Source: Laburnicola sp. R22_1 (taxonomy: Eukaryota; Ascomycota; Dothideomycetes; Pleosporales; Didymosphaeriaceae). Taken from it: a stretch of 64,000 nucleotides of DNA. The translations under genes and the position numbers were made by a program. The notes beneath the pieces were generated by a model. It was not told the origin of the DNA. It made no database searches and saw only the letters and a list, made by a program, of their open reading frames with translations. The DNA is taken from the NCBI GenBank assembly GCA_014281115.1, contig JACONQ010000016.1, positions 2,445,647 through 2,509,646 of the forward strand, in the 5' to 3' direction. Below, piece by piece: positions 32,301 through 46,229 of this stretch (positions within the stretch are counted from its first letter, which is position 1; the number at the start of each line of letters is the position of its first letter).

Positions 32301-34000
32301 ATACTGCCCACTACTATTATAGGCTCTGGTATTACCATTATAATCGCCCTACTAAACTCCCTTATTAATAACCTACTTGACTAATATAAGAAGAAGGGTA
32401 TTAAGGCGGCAAAGTGGAATAAGAAGCAACCGCCCTACTAGGCCACCATTGTGCTAGTAACGCCTAAGGGCGCCGTGTTAGCCTCCTTTGGCTAATTTCT
32501 AGATAAAAAGCGTATGATGCGCAAACTAGACCGCATTGTTATTAATAAGTGCCACATACTAATAAAGTTATTAGAGAAGTGGCAGCTAGACGTCCTAAAG
32601 TTAACGCAGATAATAGAGAAGGGGACTTAGGTTATCTATCTTACTATAACACTACTACTAATATTGTAGTGCATCTTCCTATAAGTGGCTAGTCTTAATA
32701 AGCGATTACTAACTATCTGCCGCAATACTTAAACCACGTAGCCTAATATTGCCTACTAAGTTATTAGCTATCCCTATAACTAGCTTAAAGATTCCCTAAC
32801 GCAACTTATTGTCCAGAAGAGAGGGTAGTACAGAGAGGAGGCCTAGGTAGTCGTCTACTACCGCACGGTAGAGCAGACATAGAGTATGGCCACACTCCTA
32901 TAGTGCCCTGCCTACTTTAGGGAGATAGAAACAGAGGAAGAAAAGATAGGCCATATGCGCGCCTTTGCTAGTAGTCTTATTAAGGCATACACAGCCACTA
33001 GTATACTTAGCCTTAGACTAGATACGTATAGGCTTAGGGTAGTTATATATATAGGCATATGCCACCTACTTTGCAAGTACATCTAGAAAAGCAGTTATAG
33101 TGGGCATTCTAGGCTCCCTAGCGAATCCATTATCTTGACTCTAGAGTGGCGCACTAAGACAGGTAAGATAAGGCGTTTAGTGCTGTTTAAGCTAGACAAA
33201 CTAGGAAAGATATTCCTAATAAGCACCGCGTGTTAGCGCATCGCTATTAATAGTTACATAGATAAAAGAAAGGATTAAGCATAGTGCAAGGTGGGCGAGG
33301 CTATGTATAACCTATACTTTGCACGCTCTTATAGATTAAAGCGGTCTATTACACTACTACCTATAGTGTTAGAAGTAGAGGAGTAGGCGACACACCGTAG
33401 GCTTAAGGCGACTGTCTCGCTTAAGCAATAGTAGCTAGAAATGCGGCAGTGGTAAGACGCAGATAAGAAAGCCTCTAAGCTAGAGTAGCTAGATAGGCAT
33501 CTCGCTCGCTAGCGCGGCGTGTGTATCCTGTGTATGGCTCTTATAGGCATATCTAAAAGCCATAAGTAGTAGTAGTGCTCTAGTTATGTGGGCATAGGGG
33601 CTATACGTAAGAATATAGAGCAGCTAAAGTATATAAAGTAGCAGCTATACACGCGTTGCGATAGGTGCTTAGCGCTACAGGCCCTCTATAACTAGTAAGT
33701 AGAGACAGACAAGCTAGGGCTATATAAGAATCGCGGAACTAGTCTTTACTAGTACAAAGGCGTGCTATAATCTATAGTGGCTGCGTTGTTACTATTTTAT
33801 AGCAAAACACTTAAGCGCTAGTACTAACTAATACTAGCGCAGATGCAGTTACTAATGTATCCTATAAGAGAAGCGAATCTAGCCATCCTACTTAGTGCAA
33901 AGACAACAATTAGGGGGCGAGATACGAGCTAGATAGTAAGGCTATTTTATACGTGGGGAGAGAGATTGCTATTTTAAGAGTTAGGCGTAAAGTGTGTGTT
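29380..34000 (+). pseudogene. OrsD/RecQ-like helicase of the E block, copy 1, RIP-inactivated
   Basis: The plus strand reads as one long protein broken by TAG/TAA codons. The N-terminus has two zinc-finger-like stretches: C-x-x-C then H-x3-H near 29420 (ACAFAVPPKHIIMHLKEC) and EECIYTC then THCKEQH near 29640, as in fungal DUF3505/OrsD-type proteins. The middle (FWISLLNHNLADNKYKNALL, then YPAHKFSLVLSTLI) also matches that family. The superfamily 2 helicase core follows: Walker A AIGTGKS at 32271-32291, IVLVTPKGA near 32455, and the Walker B box, normally DECH, changed to NKCH at 32542-32553. Related fungal proteins are RecQ-like helicases, often linked to telomeres. The 3' limit is approximate. 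No working protein is possible. Confidence 0.75.
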
Positions 34001-34914
34001 AGGGGGTGCCTAACACGCGGGACTGCGCACCTTAAAGTTAGGCGTTAGGTCCTATTAGTAGACACGCTGCAAGAATACTGTCTCTAAAGGTGCTTATTTC
34101 TACGTTCCCTCTTTAATAGTAAGTAGAGTCTATTGCATAGTAAGCGCTCTAGGCAAGAACCTAATTTGACTTAGTATATAGGAAAAATTAATAAGGTCTT
34201 TGTGTTACTATAAACGTTAGAGAACAACTATCGCCCCGCCCTAATCTAAGACCTTATACTAGTAGCTGCATCCAACATTCTTATAAAGAGAAAGTGCGAA
34301 TCTATAAATAAGAAATACGAACTCTTTAACGCAAAGCAGGTCTTTATCCCTACTAAAGTTCGCAAGTCTAAAGTTAAGGACTATATCTTTTGTTAAGGGA
34401 TACTCCTTTGCTAATAGCTATACATTATTATTAATAATCGCATTAATAGATCTTATAGGGGCAAAGTCCGCAGGCTTCTATAGTCCAAAATAGGTAATAG
34501 GCTAAAGGCAGGTTCCCTGCTAGCGACCTTAGGCTCCTTACTAACTACCTTGTCTGCCCTATTAGCTTCGTCTTCTTTCTTGGCGGATATAGTATACAAC
34601 GTCTAGTTAGGTTTTGGTTAGAGACCTATAAAAGGACATGCGTCTATAAAACCGCTAGACTTGGCATCTCGCGCAAAGAAGATATCCGCCGCAACGCTAC
34701 ACTAGTATAGGTCTAGCAATGTGTTCTGTGGTGCTAGGGAAGCATTAGAGGGGGCACGACAAGCTGGCTTACACGTTGGCTAGAGACTAGAGATTAACTA
34801 AACAGCTATAAAAGCGTCTTCCCTACTGTATAGGCGCTCCGTATAGACGCGTATAACTTCCCCACAAAGGCCCAGCGCAGCACTTATAGTGTTAACATCC
34901 CGCATCTCTCCTAA
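34001..34914. other. Right part of E-1, unassigned
   Basis: About 900 bp after the recognisable helicase homology, less TA-rich than the sequence to its right. It may hold the end of the helicase gene and its 3' flank; I could not identify motifs. It ends in CCTAACCC at 34910-34917, which overlaps the start of the next block. Confidence 0.4.
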
Positions 34915-37698
34915 CCCAGAGCGCTAAATCTATTGTTATAAGGGTGGATTACTTTATTAGTAACACAAACTACGCGTACAGCGTGTATTTCTAAGATTAG
35001 GGGGTACGGTAGATTATTATTTCACAGGTAAGGTAGATTTAGTTTCTATTAGCGGATTTGCTCTAAACTTAGATATGTTTTTTATACTAATAAGCTACAC
35101 TATCTATAGGATTTATAGAAACCTAACTTGCGTAGTAGAGCGTAGGCAAAAGAGATATTATAGGTTAGAGTTATATTAATAAGGGGATTAGTAGTGTACT
35201 ACCAAAGTTAGGACTAAGTAGAACACAGAGCCTAGCCACTATAATTAAGGCGAAGAGAGAGACATATTTAGTAAGTTAAATAGTACGTTTAGAGCAGATT
35301 AATCTAGCGTGTTAGTATGGCTAAAGTAAACATATTATATTAATATTTTAACTATTTAGTAAAGTACTAGGTAGCTATATATAAAAAGTACTAGAATATA
35401 GTATGGCTAGATTAAATTAAGGGCTATTTATAGAAGTAGTATAAGATTAAATATAAAGACGCTAGTAAGATAGGATTAGAAGTTCGTAGCTAGGTAGGCA
35501 TTATATAGTACCCTAGTAAGTTTATACCACTAAGCTAAATTATAGCGCTATATTTCTAGTTGCCTATATATATAGACGGGTTATTATACTAGTTAAATCT
35601 AAAATAGTATTAGTAGGTATTACAAAGTATTAAGAGTATAAAGAAATATTAGTATAAAGACTGCTAAGAATAGTTAGTAGGAAAGAAGCGTAGGCAACTA
35701 AGTTAGATTAAGAAAAAGAAATTATAAGCGTAAATAGAATAGAAATACACGCGTGTATATTACTAGTAATTATTTAGTAGCTACTATAGTTTATAGTATT
35801 TCTAAGTATATATACCTAATAAAGATCTAGTAGATAGTCTAGAACTTATTTCTATTAATAGCGAGACTATATAGGCGCGAATAGAAGAAGAAATAACTAG
35901 AGTGTAGGAGAATATTAAAAAGCGGGCGTAAAATACTATCTAGGATAGCGAGAGAGATAAAGTAAACCTACGGCTAAAGTGGACGTAGTGGCTATTATAT
36001 TTAGTAGATATAGAGAGGCCTAATTTATTAGCGTGTGTTAAAGAGCCTATTACTAATACTAACCCTAGAAAAGATAAGGCGGTAGAGCTAGTAGAAGTAG
36101 TAATTTAGGCGGCCATAGATAGGTTAGCGTAGTTTAGCCAGACGTTTATAATTAACTAAATTAGCGTGTTTATATAGTTAGAGGCTATTTAAATAGAAAA
36201 GTACTAGACGTAGTTCTAGCCATTATAGCTATATATAGATAAGAATGCTATTATTAAGTATACGCGGCTATAGTAGTAGATATTAATATTTTTACACGTA
36301 TATAGAAGAAGTATATATAGAAGAGCCTAAAGTACTAGTTTATACGCTAATAGTAGAAGGTATAAGAGGTGTTAGTCTAATAGATAGAAAGAAAAGTAAA
36401 GGGGGAGAAGGTAGATAAAAAAGATATAGAGAAAGAGACAAAAGATATAGATAAGGAGATAATAAAGAAGAAGATAAAGAATATAAATAAGGTAATAGAA
36501 AAGAAAAAAGATAAAGAGGAGTAAAATTAAATAGAAGGTGCTAAGTCTAGCAAGTCTAAAAAGTTATTAAGACTCTAGAAAGCGTATTTAGAGTTTTATA
36601 TCGCGTTATTAAACTAGTCTATTATATATAAGAAGTATAATAGTCTATTAGTGTATACGTTAGCGGTATTAGGCGTTAAGGAGGATAGGTAAAAGGGCCC
36701 TAAGTAGTATTCGCTAATATTGTTAGCTATTATTAAAATGGCCTATTTTATAGTTATATAATAGACGTTAGAGTTATCTAAGCTATTAGATAAGAATAAG
36801 AACGAGTTTAATAATAATAGTGTGTATAAGAGCAATAGTAGTTGTCTATACTTATACTAGTCTAAGAGGTGTCTATAGTTTATATAGAAGATAATAGACA
36901 AGTTTATAGTGCAAAGTAGCCACGAATCTATATAGTAGATATTAGATCTATAGACGTATAGGTTAAAAATTTATTATAACACTATATTATATGGCTATAT
37001 TAAGTAGATAAGTAAAAATAAGTTGTTTTATAAGAGGTTGCAGTTTAATATAGCCTAGTTCTATAGTATAGTATATAGGTTAGTAACTAAAAGCTAGTAA
37101 TTATTAGTAGAGGAGTTAATATTTAGTATTAGTAAGGTCGCTAATCCTATACCTAGTGTCCTATAGAAGAGTATACGAGACAACCCAACTAATAAGTAGC
37201 CTAGATAGAATTTTTTAAAGGACTATTATACCCGCATGCCTATAGATAGAGAGAGGTAGTTATTTAAGTAGGTAGAAAAAGATATTAGCATTTAGGATAG
37301 GTTTATAAAGCTAGAAACACGTTTAGAAGTAGACTAAGAGACTATTAAGTAGTATATAGGGCGTATTATTAAGTTCTAGAAGAAGTTAGCTATATTAATA
37401 TATATTATAGGCAGATAGCTAGTAAGAGGACTAGAAATATTAAGTGTCTGGCATAGTAATATTATAAAAGGGGGGCACCGTAATATATTTATTAAGGATA
37501 GTATAGTAGTATTTATAATGCGTTACTATAAGAATATAATATTAGTAATAATATTAAGATTATTTATTAATATTTACTATATAAAGTAGGCAAGTTAGTA
37601 GTATTATATATATAGTTAGTGTTACTATTCTAGTAGTAGTTAGAGGCATTAGTATAAAAAAAGAGCGTGTTATTATATATATGGCTAGCAGACTCTAT
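34915..37698 (+). pseudogene. A block, copy 1 (A-1): telomere-linked RecQ-like helicase, 5' part, truncated
   Basis: It runs parallel to 57241-60030, with many RIP differences. It begins CCCAGAGCGCTAA, the fixed A/B start motif. It includes an untranslated leader, the N-terminal domain with a CHxxC-like finger, the LELISINSE region, an acidic low-complexity part and the central domain, and stops at 37698 just after GACTCTAT, where the full copy reads GACCCTAA at 60022-60029. The helicase motor domain is absent. Stop codons are frequent. It joins directly to B-1. Confidence 0.78.
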
Positions 37699-39335
37699 CC
37701 CAGAGTATTAATAATATCCAGCCCTCTATTTCGTTTTTATTTTAGATTTGTTAGTAATAAAATATTTGTTCCTCTGCGTAGATACAGGTACATAGGCTCT
37801 ATATTATTAACTTTAAGAGGTTAGTATTGTTAGGTTCCTATAGGCTAATAGAGCTAAAATTTAAGTTTATTATTTAGCGCAATAGGTTATATTATGCAAC
37901 TTATTTTCGCGTATAGAATGCGTATAGTTAAGAATATTAGGGTTTAGTGTTTATAGTTAGAGTTAAGCTAGTAAGGCCGCGAGGATACAGCGAATATTAA
38001 CTATCTAGGGTTAGAGGACATTTCGAAATAATAAGTCGCAACCACGAAACCCAAATATGCGTTTAGTTATATAGTAGAATAGAGAAGACTAGGGCCGTAT
38101 ATAGTATACATAGTAAATAAGGCCGTAGAATTAATATATTTTATATATATAGCCGTTTTCTATTCGCGCGCATTTATAACCCATTATTATACCTATTATT
38201 ATTACCTATTGTTAGCACTAGTCCGCCGCAAGCCATTCCATCGCCGCTATTATATTAGAGAAATCTATTATAGACAATTATTTTAAGTATTTAGCTAAGT
38301 ATTTATTGCCTATATATTAAGAGTGTACGCACGCAATATTGCCTAGTTAGGTAGCAAGTTATTTGTAGCGTGCCCACCCTATTAAACATAAGTAGACCAA
38401 ATTAATAGTAGATAAAGTTCGTAGCTAGGCCAGGTTAATTAAGTATGCTAGTAAATTAGAGGTGCCCAGCCAGATTATTAAGCCTATATAGTAGTTACTA
38501 GTGTATATAGACGGGTTAATATATTAAATTAAGCTAAAGTATTACTATTAGATATTCTAAAGCAAGCGCGTAATAAAGAACTATTAGAGAGACGCCTATA
38601 ATTAGTCGCTAATAGACAAAGGTGGCTATCTAAGTTAATTAGAGGCGAAGAAGATACGCGACCGCATTAGCAATAGTTCCTAGATTATTTATTGCTAGCG
38701 ATTTTTTGTCTAGGGCTAGGGTTCGCAGTATTTTAAGGTGCGGCAGCCTAGCGAAGGCGGCTCCAACACTATACCCATAGACGGTAACGTAGTATAGGCG
38801 CAGGTGGGCGAGTAGATAGCCAAGATATGGGAGAATATTAAGAGGCGGGCGCAGAACACTATCTAAGACAGCGAAAAAGACAAGATAAACCTGTAGTTAG
38901 AGCGGACGTAGTGGCTGCCATATTTAGTAAATATAGAGAGGCCTAATTTATTAGCGTGCGTTAAAGAGCCTATTGCCAACGCTAATTCTAGGAAAGACAA
39001 GGAGGCAGAGCCAGTAGAAGCAGCAATTTAGGCGGCTATAGATAGGTTAGCGCGGTTTAGCCAGGCGTCTATTATTCACCGCATTAGCGTGTTTGTGTAA
39101 TTAGAGGCGATCTAAACAGAGAAGCACTAGATACGGTTCTAGCTATTATAGCTATATATAGACAAGGAGGCTATTATTAAGCACGCGTAGCTATAGTAGT
39201 AGATGTTAATATTTTTTGCACGCACGCAAAAGGAGCATATATAGAAGAGCCCCTAATATTAGTTTACGCGCTAGTAGTAGAAGGCATAGAAGGCGTTAGT
39301 CTAATAGGTAAAGAGGTAAGTAGAGGAGGAGGCGG

Positions 39336-39366
<31 letters not shown>

Positions 39367-39591
39367 GTAAAAGAAGAGACAGGGGATAGAGATAAGGAGA
39401 TAATAGAGGAGTTAATAGAGAATATAGATAAGTTAATAAAGAAGAGAGACACTAGAGAGAAGTAGTATTAGGTAGAAGGTACTAAGCGTAGTAAGCCTAA
39501 AAAGTTATTAAAAATTTAAAAGTCGTGTTTAGAGTTTTATATTATATTATTAAACTAGTCTATTACACGTAAGAAGTATAATAGCCTATTA

Positions 39592-41717
39592 CCCTAGCTT
39601 AGTAGTTCGTGCAACGCGTTACTCTATATAACACCCTAATATAATTACTCGGCCACAAATATAAGGCTATAGAGACAGCTATAAAAAATAATATTATAAG
39701 ATTTTCTAGAGTTAAGGTCTCTAAGGCCCATAGATAATTGCTAGCTACTTAGATTATTAATATCTACTTAGTGTTTTAATAATTTAGCCTCTACATAACT
39801 ATAAGGCGAATGCAATAGATAAGGCCTTATTAATATCTATAGTCTTACGCTAAGCCTATTTCTTCTTAATAGATCTTCTAGAAGGCTTTAAGGCCTTCTT
39901 ATTACCCTTTTAGGATAATCTAATACGTTTCTAAAGTTAACTTTGTGCCTTGCGAGCCTATTGTTTAAGACATCGATTTGTAGTCTTATTAGCCCTCTGC
40001 TTTACGCGCGCATCTCTAGCAGCTGCTTAAGCAATATGCCTCTTCTAGAGAAGTCTTGCCTTAAGCTGCTAGCTAGCCTAACAAGCCTCTACTTGCTTAC
40101 TTTTTTAAAGCTATTTTTGCTAATTCTCTATATCTTTTTAGTATTAACAATCGCGGGCCCGCTACACGCTATAAGGTAACTAGAAAACAGCTCTACCATA
40201 ATACTTATATAGCTAATTAAGAGGTAAAGGCCTGCCTCGCTTTGAGCGCTTCTTCTATATTAATAAGACCTCGTGGAGGCCATTGTTTTTATGCTCCAAA
40301 AGCTATTTCTGTACAGAGATATAGTGTACAGTTCGACTAAGCTTCTTGGCCTTATTATCTCCGCCTATATCCACAGCGGCCCTTAGTAGCCTATCGATCT
40401 TTCTCTAATCTAAAGCACTAAGTACTAAGGTTAAGCTTTCTTATAATCCTTACTTAGATAGTTAAGACTAATTAAATCTATTAAGTATAGTAGTTAGATC
40501 GAGCAGAGAGATGCCTATAGCTTTAAAGTCCCAGAGGATTAATGGCTACCTTATTATATTAACCCAGGCCTGCCAGAATAGGCTAAAGAAATCTCTCTTA
40601 GCAATTAAGGCCAGTCCCTAGCTATTATTTATAAAGGCTAATAGCTCGTTCGAATATGCTATTAATAGAGGCTTAAAGACGTAGACATTAAGAGGCTGCA
40701 ATATATACGTAGAATAAGGCGAATATATAGCTAGCAGAATTGTATTATAATTATAAAAGTTAATAAAGTCTATTATAATATAAGATCTATAGCTATTAAG
40801 GATTAATAGCCAATATAATCGTCTAGATTTTAGCTTTATAAGCTAATTAAACACCTATTATAGCCATATAAGGCCAATCTAATTATTACTCTAGCCAGAT
40901 TCTAATACTATAATAAAGGCCTAATAGTATTCAGAATTAATATCCTTAGGCCAGCTTAATTATATATTAATAGAGCTGGCCTAATAAATAAGACCTAGGG
41001 CCAAGACAGATCCGTTAGCGCATATACAAGCTATAATTAATATCTACTCATAGCTACCATCTTATATTACTTGCCTTATAGCCTTGGCCTTATATAGAGG
41101 CCTATTAAAAATCCTCTTAGAGCGGGAGGTAATACTAAGCAAAAAGCCTTTCTTATTTATATTGTACGTATCTTAAGCATTAATCTAATATTGTTTAATT
41201 TTACACTATAAGAGCTCGAAGTAGAGCTTATATTTGGCTAGAGAATTAGCTTTATAACAATTATTATTAATGCCAGCCGTCTATTAAGATATTAAGGATT
41301 TCTTGTTCCGCCGTACAAAGCAATTAACCTAGAATATTAAAATCTGCTTTTTAGCTATATATAAAGCAAAGCTCTATATTATCTGTTTTATAGAAAGAAG
41401 GCCACGTTTAGTAAGCTATTTAATATATTATAGAAGCTCTACTTCTTATTATTAGCTAATATTTTAACACGCAGAGTTAGTAGCTACACCTACTTATATA
41501 ACGCGTTAGTGCCAACGCGTTAGTATAGAAGTCACAACACTATAATTCTTTACAACCTATCTATATAAGAAAGATTCTCCTAGCTCTTGCAATTTAATTA
41601 CTGCTATCGCAGCCTTAATTAGATTTATATTAGTAGAGATATGGCGCGTTAAAGTTAGGGTGTTGCATAGCAGGGTGTTGCATAGAGTAACGCGTTGCAC
41701 GAACTGTTAAGCTAGAG
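39592..41717 (-). mobile_element. Pogo-like transposon 2 inside B-1, heavily RIPped
   Basis: Comparison with the uninterrupted sequence near 58970 (GCCTATTAGTGTGTGCG) shows an insertion of 2,126 bp at that TA, duplicated at 39590-39591 and 41718-41719. The inverted ends share CTAGCTTA, then AGTTCGTGCAACGCGTTACTCTAT. On the right the CAACACCCT sub-end is doubled. The element is almost the same size as the pogo at 2112-4224 but has different ends. Confidence 0.88.
39780..41640 (-). pseudogene. Pogo transposase remnant
   Basis: The minus strand shows the general order of a Fot1/pogo transposase (C-terminal basic region at left, DDE region around 40500-41250, DNA-binding region at right), but stop codons occur every few residues. 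A degraded counterpart of the DEKGF motif lies near 41150. Recognition rests on size, ends and collinearity with the copy at 2112-4224. No function. Confidence 0.6.
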
Positions 41718-44700
41718 TAGTGTGTGCGTTAGCAGTGTTGAGCATTAAAGAGGATGGGTAGAAGGGCCCTAAGTAGTATCCGCCAATATTACTAGCAGTT
41801 ATTAAAGTGGCCTATTTTATAGTCGTGCAACAGGCATTAGAGTTATCCAAGCTATTAGATAAGAATAAGGACGAGTTCGACAACAACAGCGCATACAAGA
41901 GCGACAGCAGCCGCCCACGCCCACGCTAGCCCAAGAGGTGTTTGCAGTTTGTGCAGAAGATAATAAACAAGTTTATAGTGCGAGGCAGCCACAGACCTAT
42001 ATAGTGGATGTTGGATTTGCGAACGTACAGGTTAAAGATCCATTATAACACAACATCGCGCGGCCATATTAAGTAGATAGGTGAGGACAAGTTGTTGTAC
42101 AAGGGGTTGCAGTTTAATATGGCCTAGTTCCGCGGCATAGTGCACAGATTAGCAACTAAAAGCTAGCAGTTATTAGTGGAGGAGTTAATATTTGGCACTA
42201 GCAAGGCCGCCAATCCTATACTTAGCGTCCTATAGGAGAGCATACGAGACAACCTAACTAATAAGTAGCCTAGATAGAATTTTTTAAAGGACTATCGCAC
42301 CCGCATGCCTATAAATAGAGAGAGGTAGTTATTTAAGTAGGTAGAAAGAGATGCTAGCATCTAGGATAGGTTTATAAAGCTAGAAACGCGTTTAGAAGTA
42401 GACTAAGAGGCTATTAAGCGGTATATAGGGCGTATTATTAAGTTCTAAAAGAAGTTAACTATGTTAATACACATCGCAAGCAGATAGCTAGTAAGAGAAC
42501 TAGAAATAATAAGCGTTTAGTATAGTAATACTGTAAAAGGGGGGCACTATAATATATTTATTAAGGACAGCATAGTAGTGCTTATAACGCGTTACTATAA
42601 GGGATATAATATTAGCAATAACATTAAGATTATTTATTAATATTTACTATATAAGGTAGGCGAGTTAGTAGTGTTATATATATAGTTAGTATTGCCATTT
42701 TAGTAGCAGTTAGAGGCGTTAGTATAGAAAAAGAAGAGCGTATTATTACACATATGGCTAGCAAACCCTAATAGACACAAGTAGATAATAGAGAGGCTGC
42801 GGAAGGTATTAAAGCGCGAGAGCTAGATTAGAATAGGATAGAAGTTAATAATTGCCGCGTACCGCGAGATTGTCATTAGTATAAGCTGGCGATTTTTACA
42901 TAAATCTATAGCATTTTAGATAAAAGAGAAAGACGAGAATAAAGAGTGGAATAAAAAGAATATAGACGCGTTAATTACTAATAAGTAGGTAGAATATACT
43001 ACGCACATTATAGGATTAATATATACGTAAGAAATTATAAAGTAAGCTAGAGTAGTAGTAAATAAGCAATAGTAGTTCCGGATATTAAGCACGAATTAGG
43101 ATTAATTTTTAAGGTTCTAAGCTAATATAAAGAAGATAATAAGTAAGAAGTAAAAGAGAGCGCTATTTAAGAGCGAAGCGGACAAGACGAGGATTAATTA
43201 ATAGGAGTAATTAAGAAAGATAGATACAACAGCGTAGTTAAAGTAGATAATAAGTAGAATAGCGAAGTTCTATAGCGTATAGAAAGAAACTATTAACGCT
43301 ATTATTATAGGCAAGAGTCCTATTATAGCTATAATACTAATAGGCGGTAGAAAGAGTTTATTATTTATATTACTAGTGTGGGCAAAGTAGGGTAAGACTA
43401 CTATTATTATAATTCTATTAATTGCGTTATAGAGAGATATAATATAATAGTATAAGTTATTAGGGATATTATATATAGCGTGGAAGGAACGCCATCTACC
43501 TAATATAGCTGTAGTAGTATTAGTAACGCCTAAGTTAGCGGCGAAAAAGAAGTTTACAATATTTTTAAACTAGTTACGAACAATATAGTAGTTAGACTAG
43601 ATTATAATTAATAAGTATTATATTGTGTTAAACTAGCGGTATATATTCTATAAGTAAATATAGTAGTTAGGTAAGTTAGTAGCCACTAAAACACAAATAG
43701 TATTATTAATAGTAATATTGCCGCTAAGCAAGAAGGGCGAGTTATTTTAATAAATATATTTCGAGTAGAATTAGATTAAGATATTCTAAGTAAGGACAAT
43801 ATAGACAAACGTGGCATATTAGGTAGTTAAGGTAGATAAGGCATTAATAAAAAAGGATATAGAGGCTGTTATAGTAAAGATAACGCAGCAAAAGTTAAGA
43901 TAGTACTAAATAGGCAAGGTAGTAATATATAGTAATTTCGTGCTAAAGGTTAAGAAGTTAATAAAGTAGTTAGCATGCAACATATATTATTATAACGCGA
44001 TAGGCAAAGTAAGCATATTAATAGATTTTATAACTAATAAATAGTAGGTAATTATAGCGATAAGCGTATTAGGGATAGAAGTAGATATACTTAACATCTA
44101 GTATATTATTTATATAGATTGGCTGCAGACAATATTAGATTACGTATAAGAGAGCGGCAGAGTAAGGCGAAATAGATTATAGAGCGAGGCCATTATTATA
44201 AGGTAGGAAGGAGATAAACAAGCGTGTGATAACAAGCCAACTAAGACAAAATAGCAATTGGTTCGGTTGTATATAGAAGGGGAAAAGTTAATAATAAAAT
44301 ACTAAAGGCGAGTGTTAGACGCGTATTTAGATAGGCGAGAGAGCTAAGAGGAATATAAAGAAGGGAAGGAGAGATATAATATATATAGAGAAGCAGACAA
44401 AGAAATAGAAGAGGATAGTAGCAAAAATAGTAGCAATAATAATAAGATAGATATAGTTAAAATAAGAGGCGAGAAGGCGTAGTAAGCGTTCTAGTAGTAG
44501 AAGTAAAAGTAATAAGGCCCGCGGTAGATATTAATATAGTAGTAGTAATAGGAGTTTATAAATATAGAGTAGTTACATAGATAGTTAGTATAGTGGGTAA
44601 ATTAATACGGAATATGCGAGATAGTAAAGAATAGGCAGAGTAAGCATAATATATAGTAGTGTTAGCAATAAAAAAGCCAAAGTATAAAAGAAGCAATTAA

Positions 44701-46229
44701 GATAATTAAGAAGCAGATTAAGTTTAAGAGTTATTTAGAGTGTTTTTAGTGCGGGGTACCGTAGGAGATATATAACTAGTAGGAGAGAAATAGTTATGGG
44801 CGGTATTAGAGAGTAAAAGACGGGAATTATTAGCATAGAGGGGTGTTAGTAGGCGGGTTAATAGGCGTAGTATTAGGGTACACTAAAGTAGGAGAGTAGT
44901 AAACAGCATAGTTAGCGAGATTTAGAGTAGATAATTTAGGAGTAGGGTAGACGTTAGTTGCGTTTTTAGGAAAGAAGCGAGTGTTAGAAATAGTTAAAAG
45001 TAATAATTTTGCAGAAGAGTTTTATTAAATAACGCGATTAGTAGTAGAGTAGAGAACATAACAACGTTTAAGAGATTAGTATTAATTAGCGTAGTAAAAG
45101 AATAATATTAGATTATAAGATAATGTTTTTCATAATAAGCGTTTTTATATAGGCCGCGTATAAAAAATAAGCCAAAAATAAATTAATAGTATAGTATAAA
45201 ATATAAGGCAGAATAGTCTCACTCTATTACACGAAGAAAGGGACTGCCTTTCTTTGCTTTTTTAGAGTGCCTTTCTTTACTCTTCCTAAACTCGAAAACG
45301 GCTACAACCTAGAGGCAGCGTGTAGGTTACTTATAGCAATATTATATATAATCTATAAAAAGTTTGTAGATAAATTGCGCGTAAAAAGTAATAAGTTAGA
45401 AATAGAGTTAGTGTTCTTAGTTACCACTAAAGCGAGTGTAACCTCTACTAGCTAGCGTAAAACTACGCACTAGGCAATATAAAAGTAAGCTATGCGTAAC
45501 TTATATATAAGTGTAAGAGCCTAACTATATATAAGTTACGTATAAGACACCTACAAAATACGTAATTATTACTTATACACTTATCTAAGGTAGCTATTAA
45601 TAGTTAATAGGTTAGTAATATTAATAATATATATAGTTATAGTATAGATAGTCATTAGTAATTAAGGAACCTTTCTTCCCCCTTTTTTCTCTCTATAGTA
45701 TAGCTCCTTAAAACAACAAGATTACAAGAAATAGGTAGTAGCGTTAGAAAGAAAGTAGTTACTTTTACACCCTCTATACATAGTATTTAATTTAGACTAC
45801 TAGAACCTACTTAAAACGTGTACCACATAAGGTAGCTACTTTTATACCTAGTTCTACTAGTAGTAACACACTAGGCAAAAGAGTAAATAAGACTACTTTA
45901 AAAATAATAACTATAAGCTAAAAGGCAGACTTCTTTATAAAGCTAGTAAATAGTTTAACCTTGTATCTAGTGCAAAGAAAAGGCGGGGCAGCTAAAACAA
46001 TAAGATAGATTAGAAGTAACTGCAACACGAGCTTAATAAGCTTAAGGATTAGACTTTACCTATACTAATAAGAAAGTCTTATTATAAAATAAGTAACACT
46101 ATAAATTAAGTATATTTTAAGAAAAATATAGGTTCTATAAATAGGCTTTAAGCTAAATATAAAGGTACAGCTCCTACTATTAAAGCTAAGATGGCTATAA
46201 GACTAATAGCCTATATAATACTATAAGAA

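Larger units (their letters stand above)
24191..34914 (+). repeat. Subtelomeric E block, copy 1 (E-1): unknown minus-strand gene plus OrsD/RecQ-like helicase
   Basis: The left end (TCACTCTATTACAC, then AGAAAGGGACTGCC) recurs at 45219 and at 54418. From there E-1 and E-2 are parallel: about 1 kb of shared left flank, a minus-strand gene, and a divergent plus-strand helicase gene. In E-1 a pogo element (27205-29067) is inserted in the intergenic part. Without it E-1 is about 8.9 kb. The block ends at 34914, where an A block begins. Confidence 0.75.
37699..45218 (+). pseudogene. B block, copy 1 (B-1): full-length telomere-linked RecQ-like helicase, with a pogo insertion
   Basis: Starts CCCAGAGTATTAA and runs to the shared 3' end GGCAGAATAG. 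The B-type N-terminus is a diverged paralogue of the A type; after about 1.1 kb the two align throughout. Apart from the pogo element at 39592-41717, it reads in one frame broken by TAG codons. Helicase core: Walker A region GGRKSLLFILL near 43333, the VVLVTPKLA motif near 43510, Walker B DECH changed to NKYY at 43610-43621, VILPLSKKGELF near 43715, then a RecQ-like C-half (VVIYSNFVLKVKKL; SEAIII). A Cys-containing tail with a CF-CGVP motif near 44745 follows. By homology, a DNA helicase acting on subtelomeric DNA; inactive here. Confidence 0.78.
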
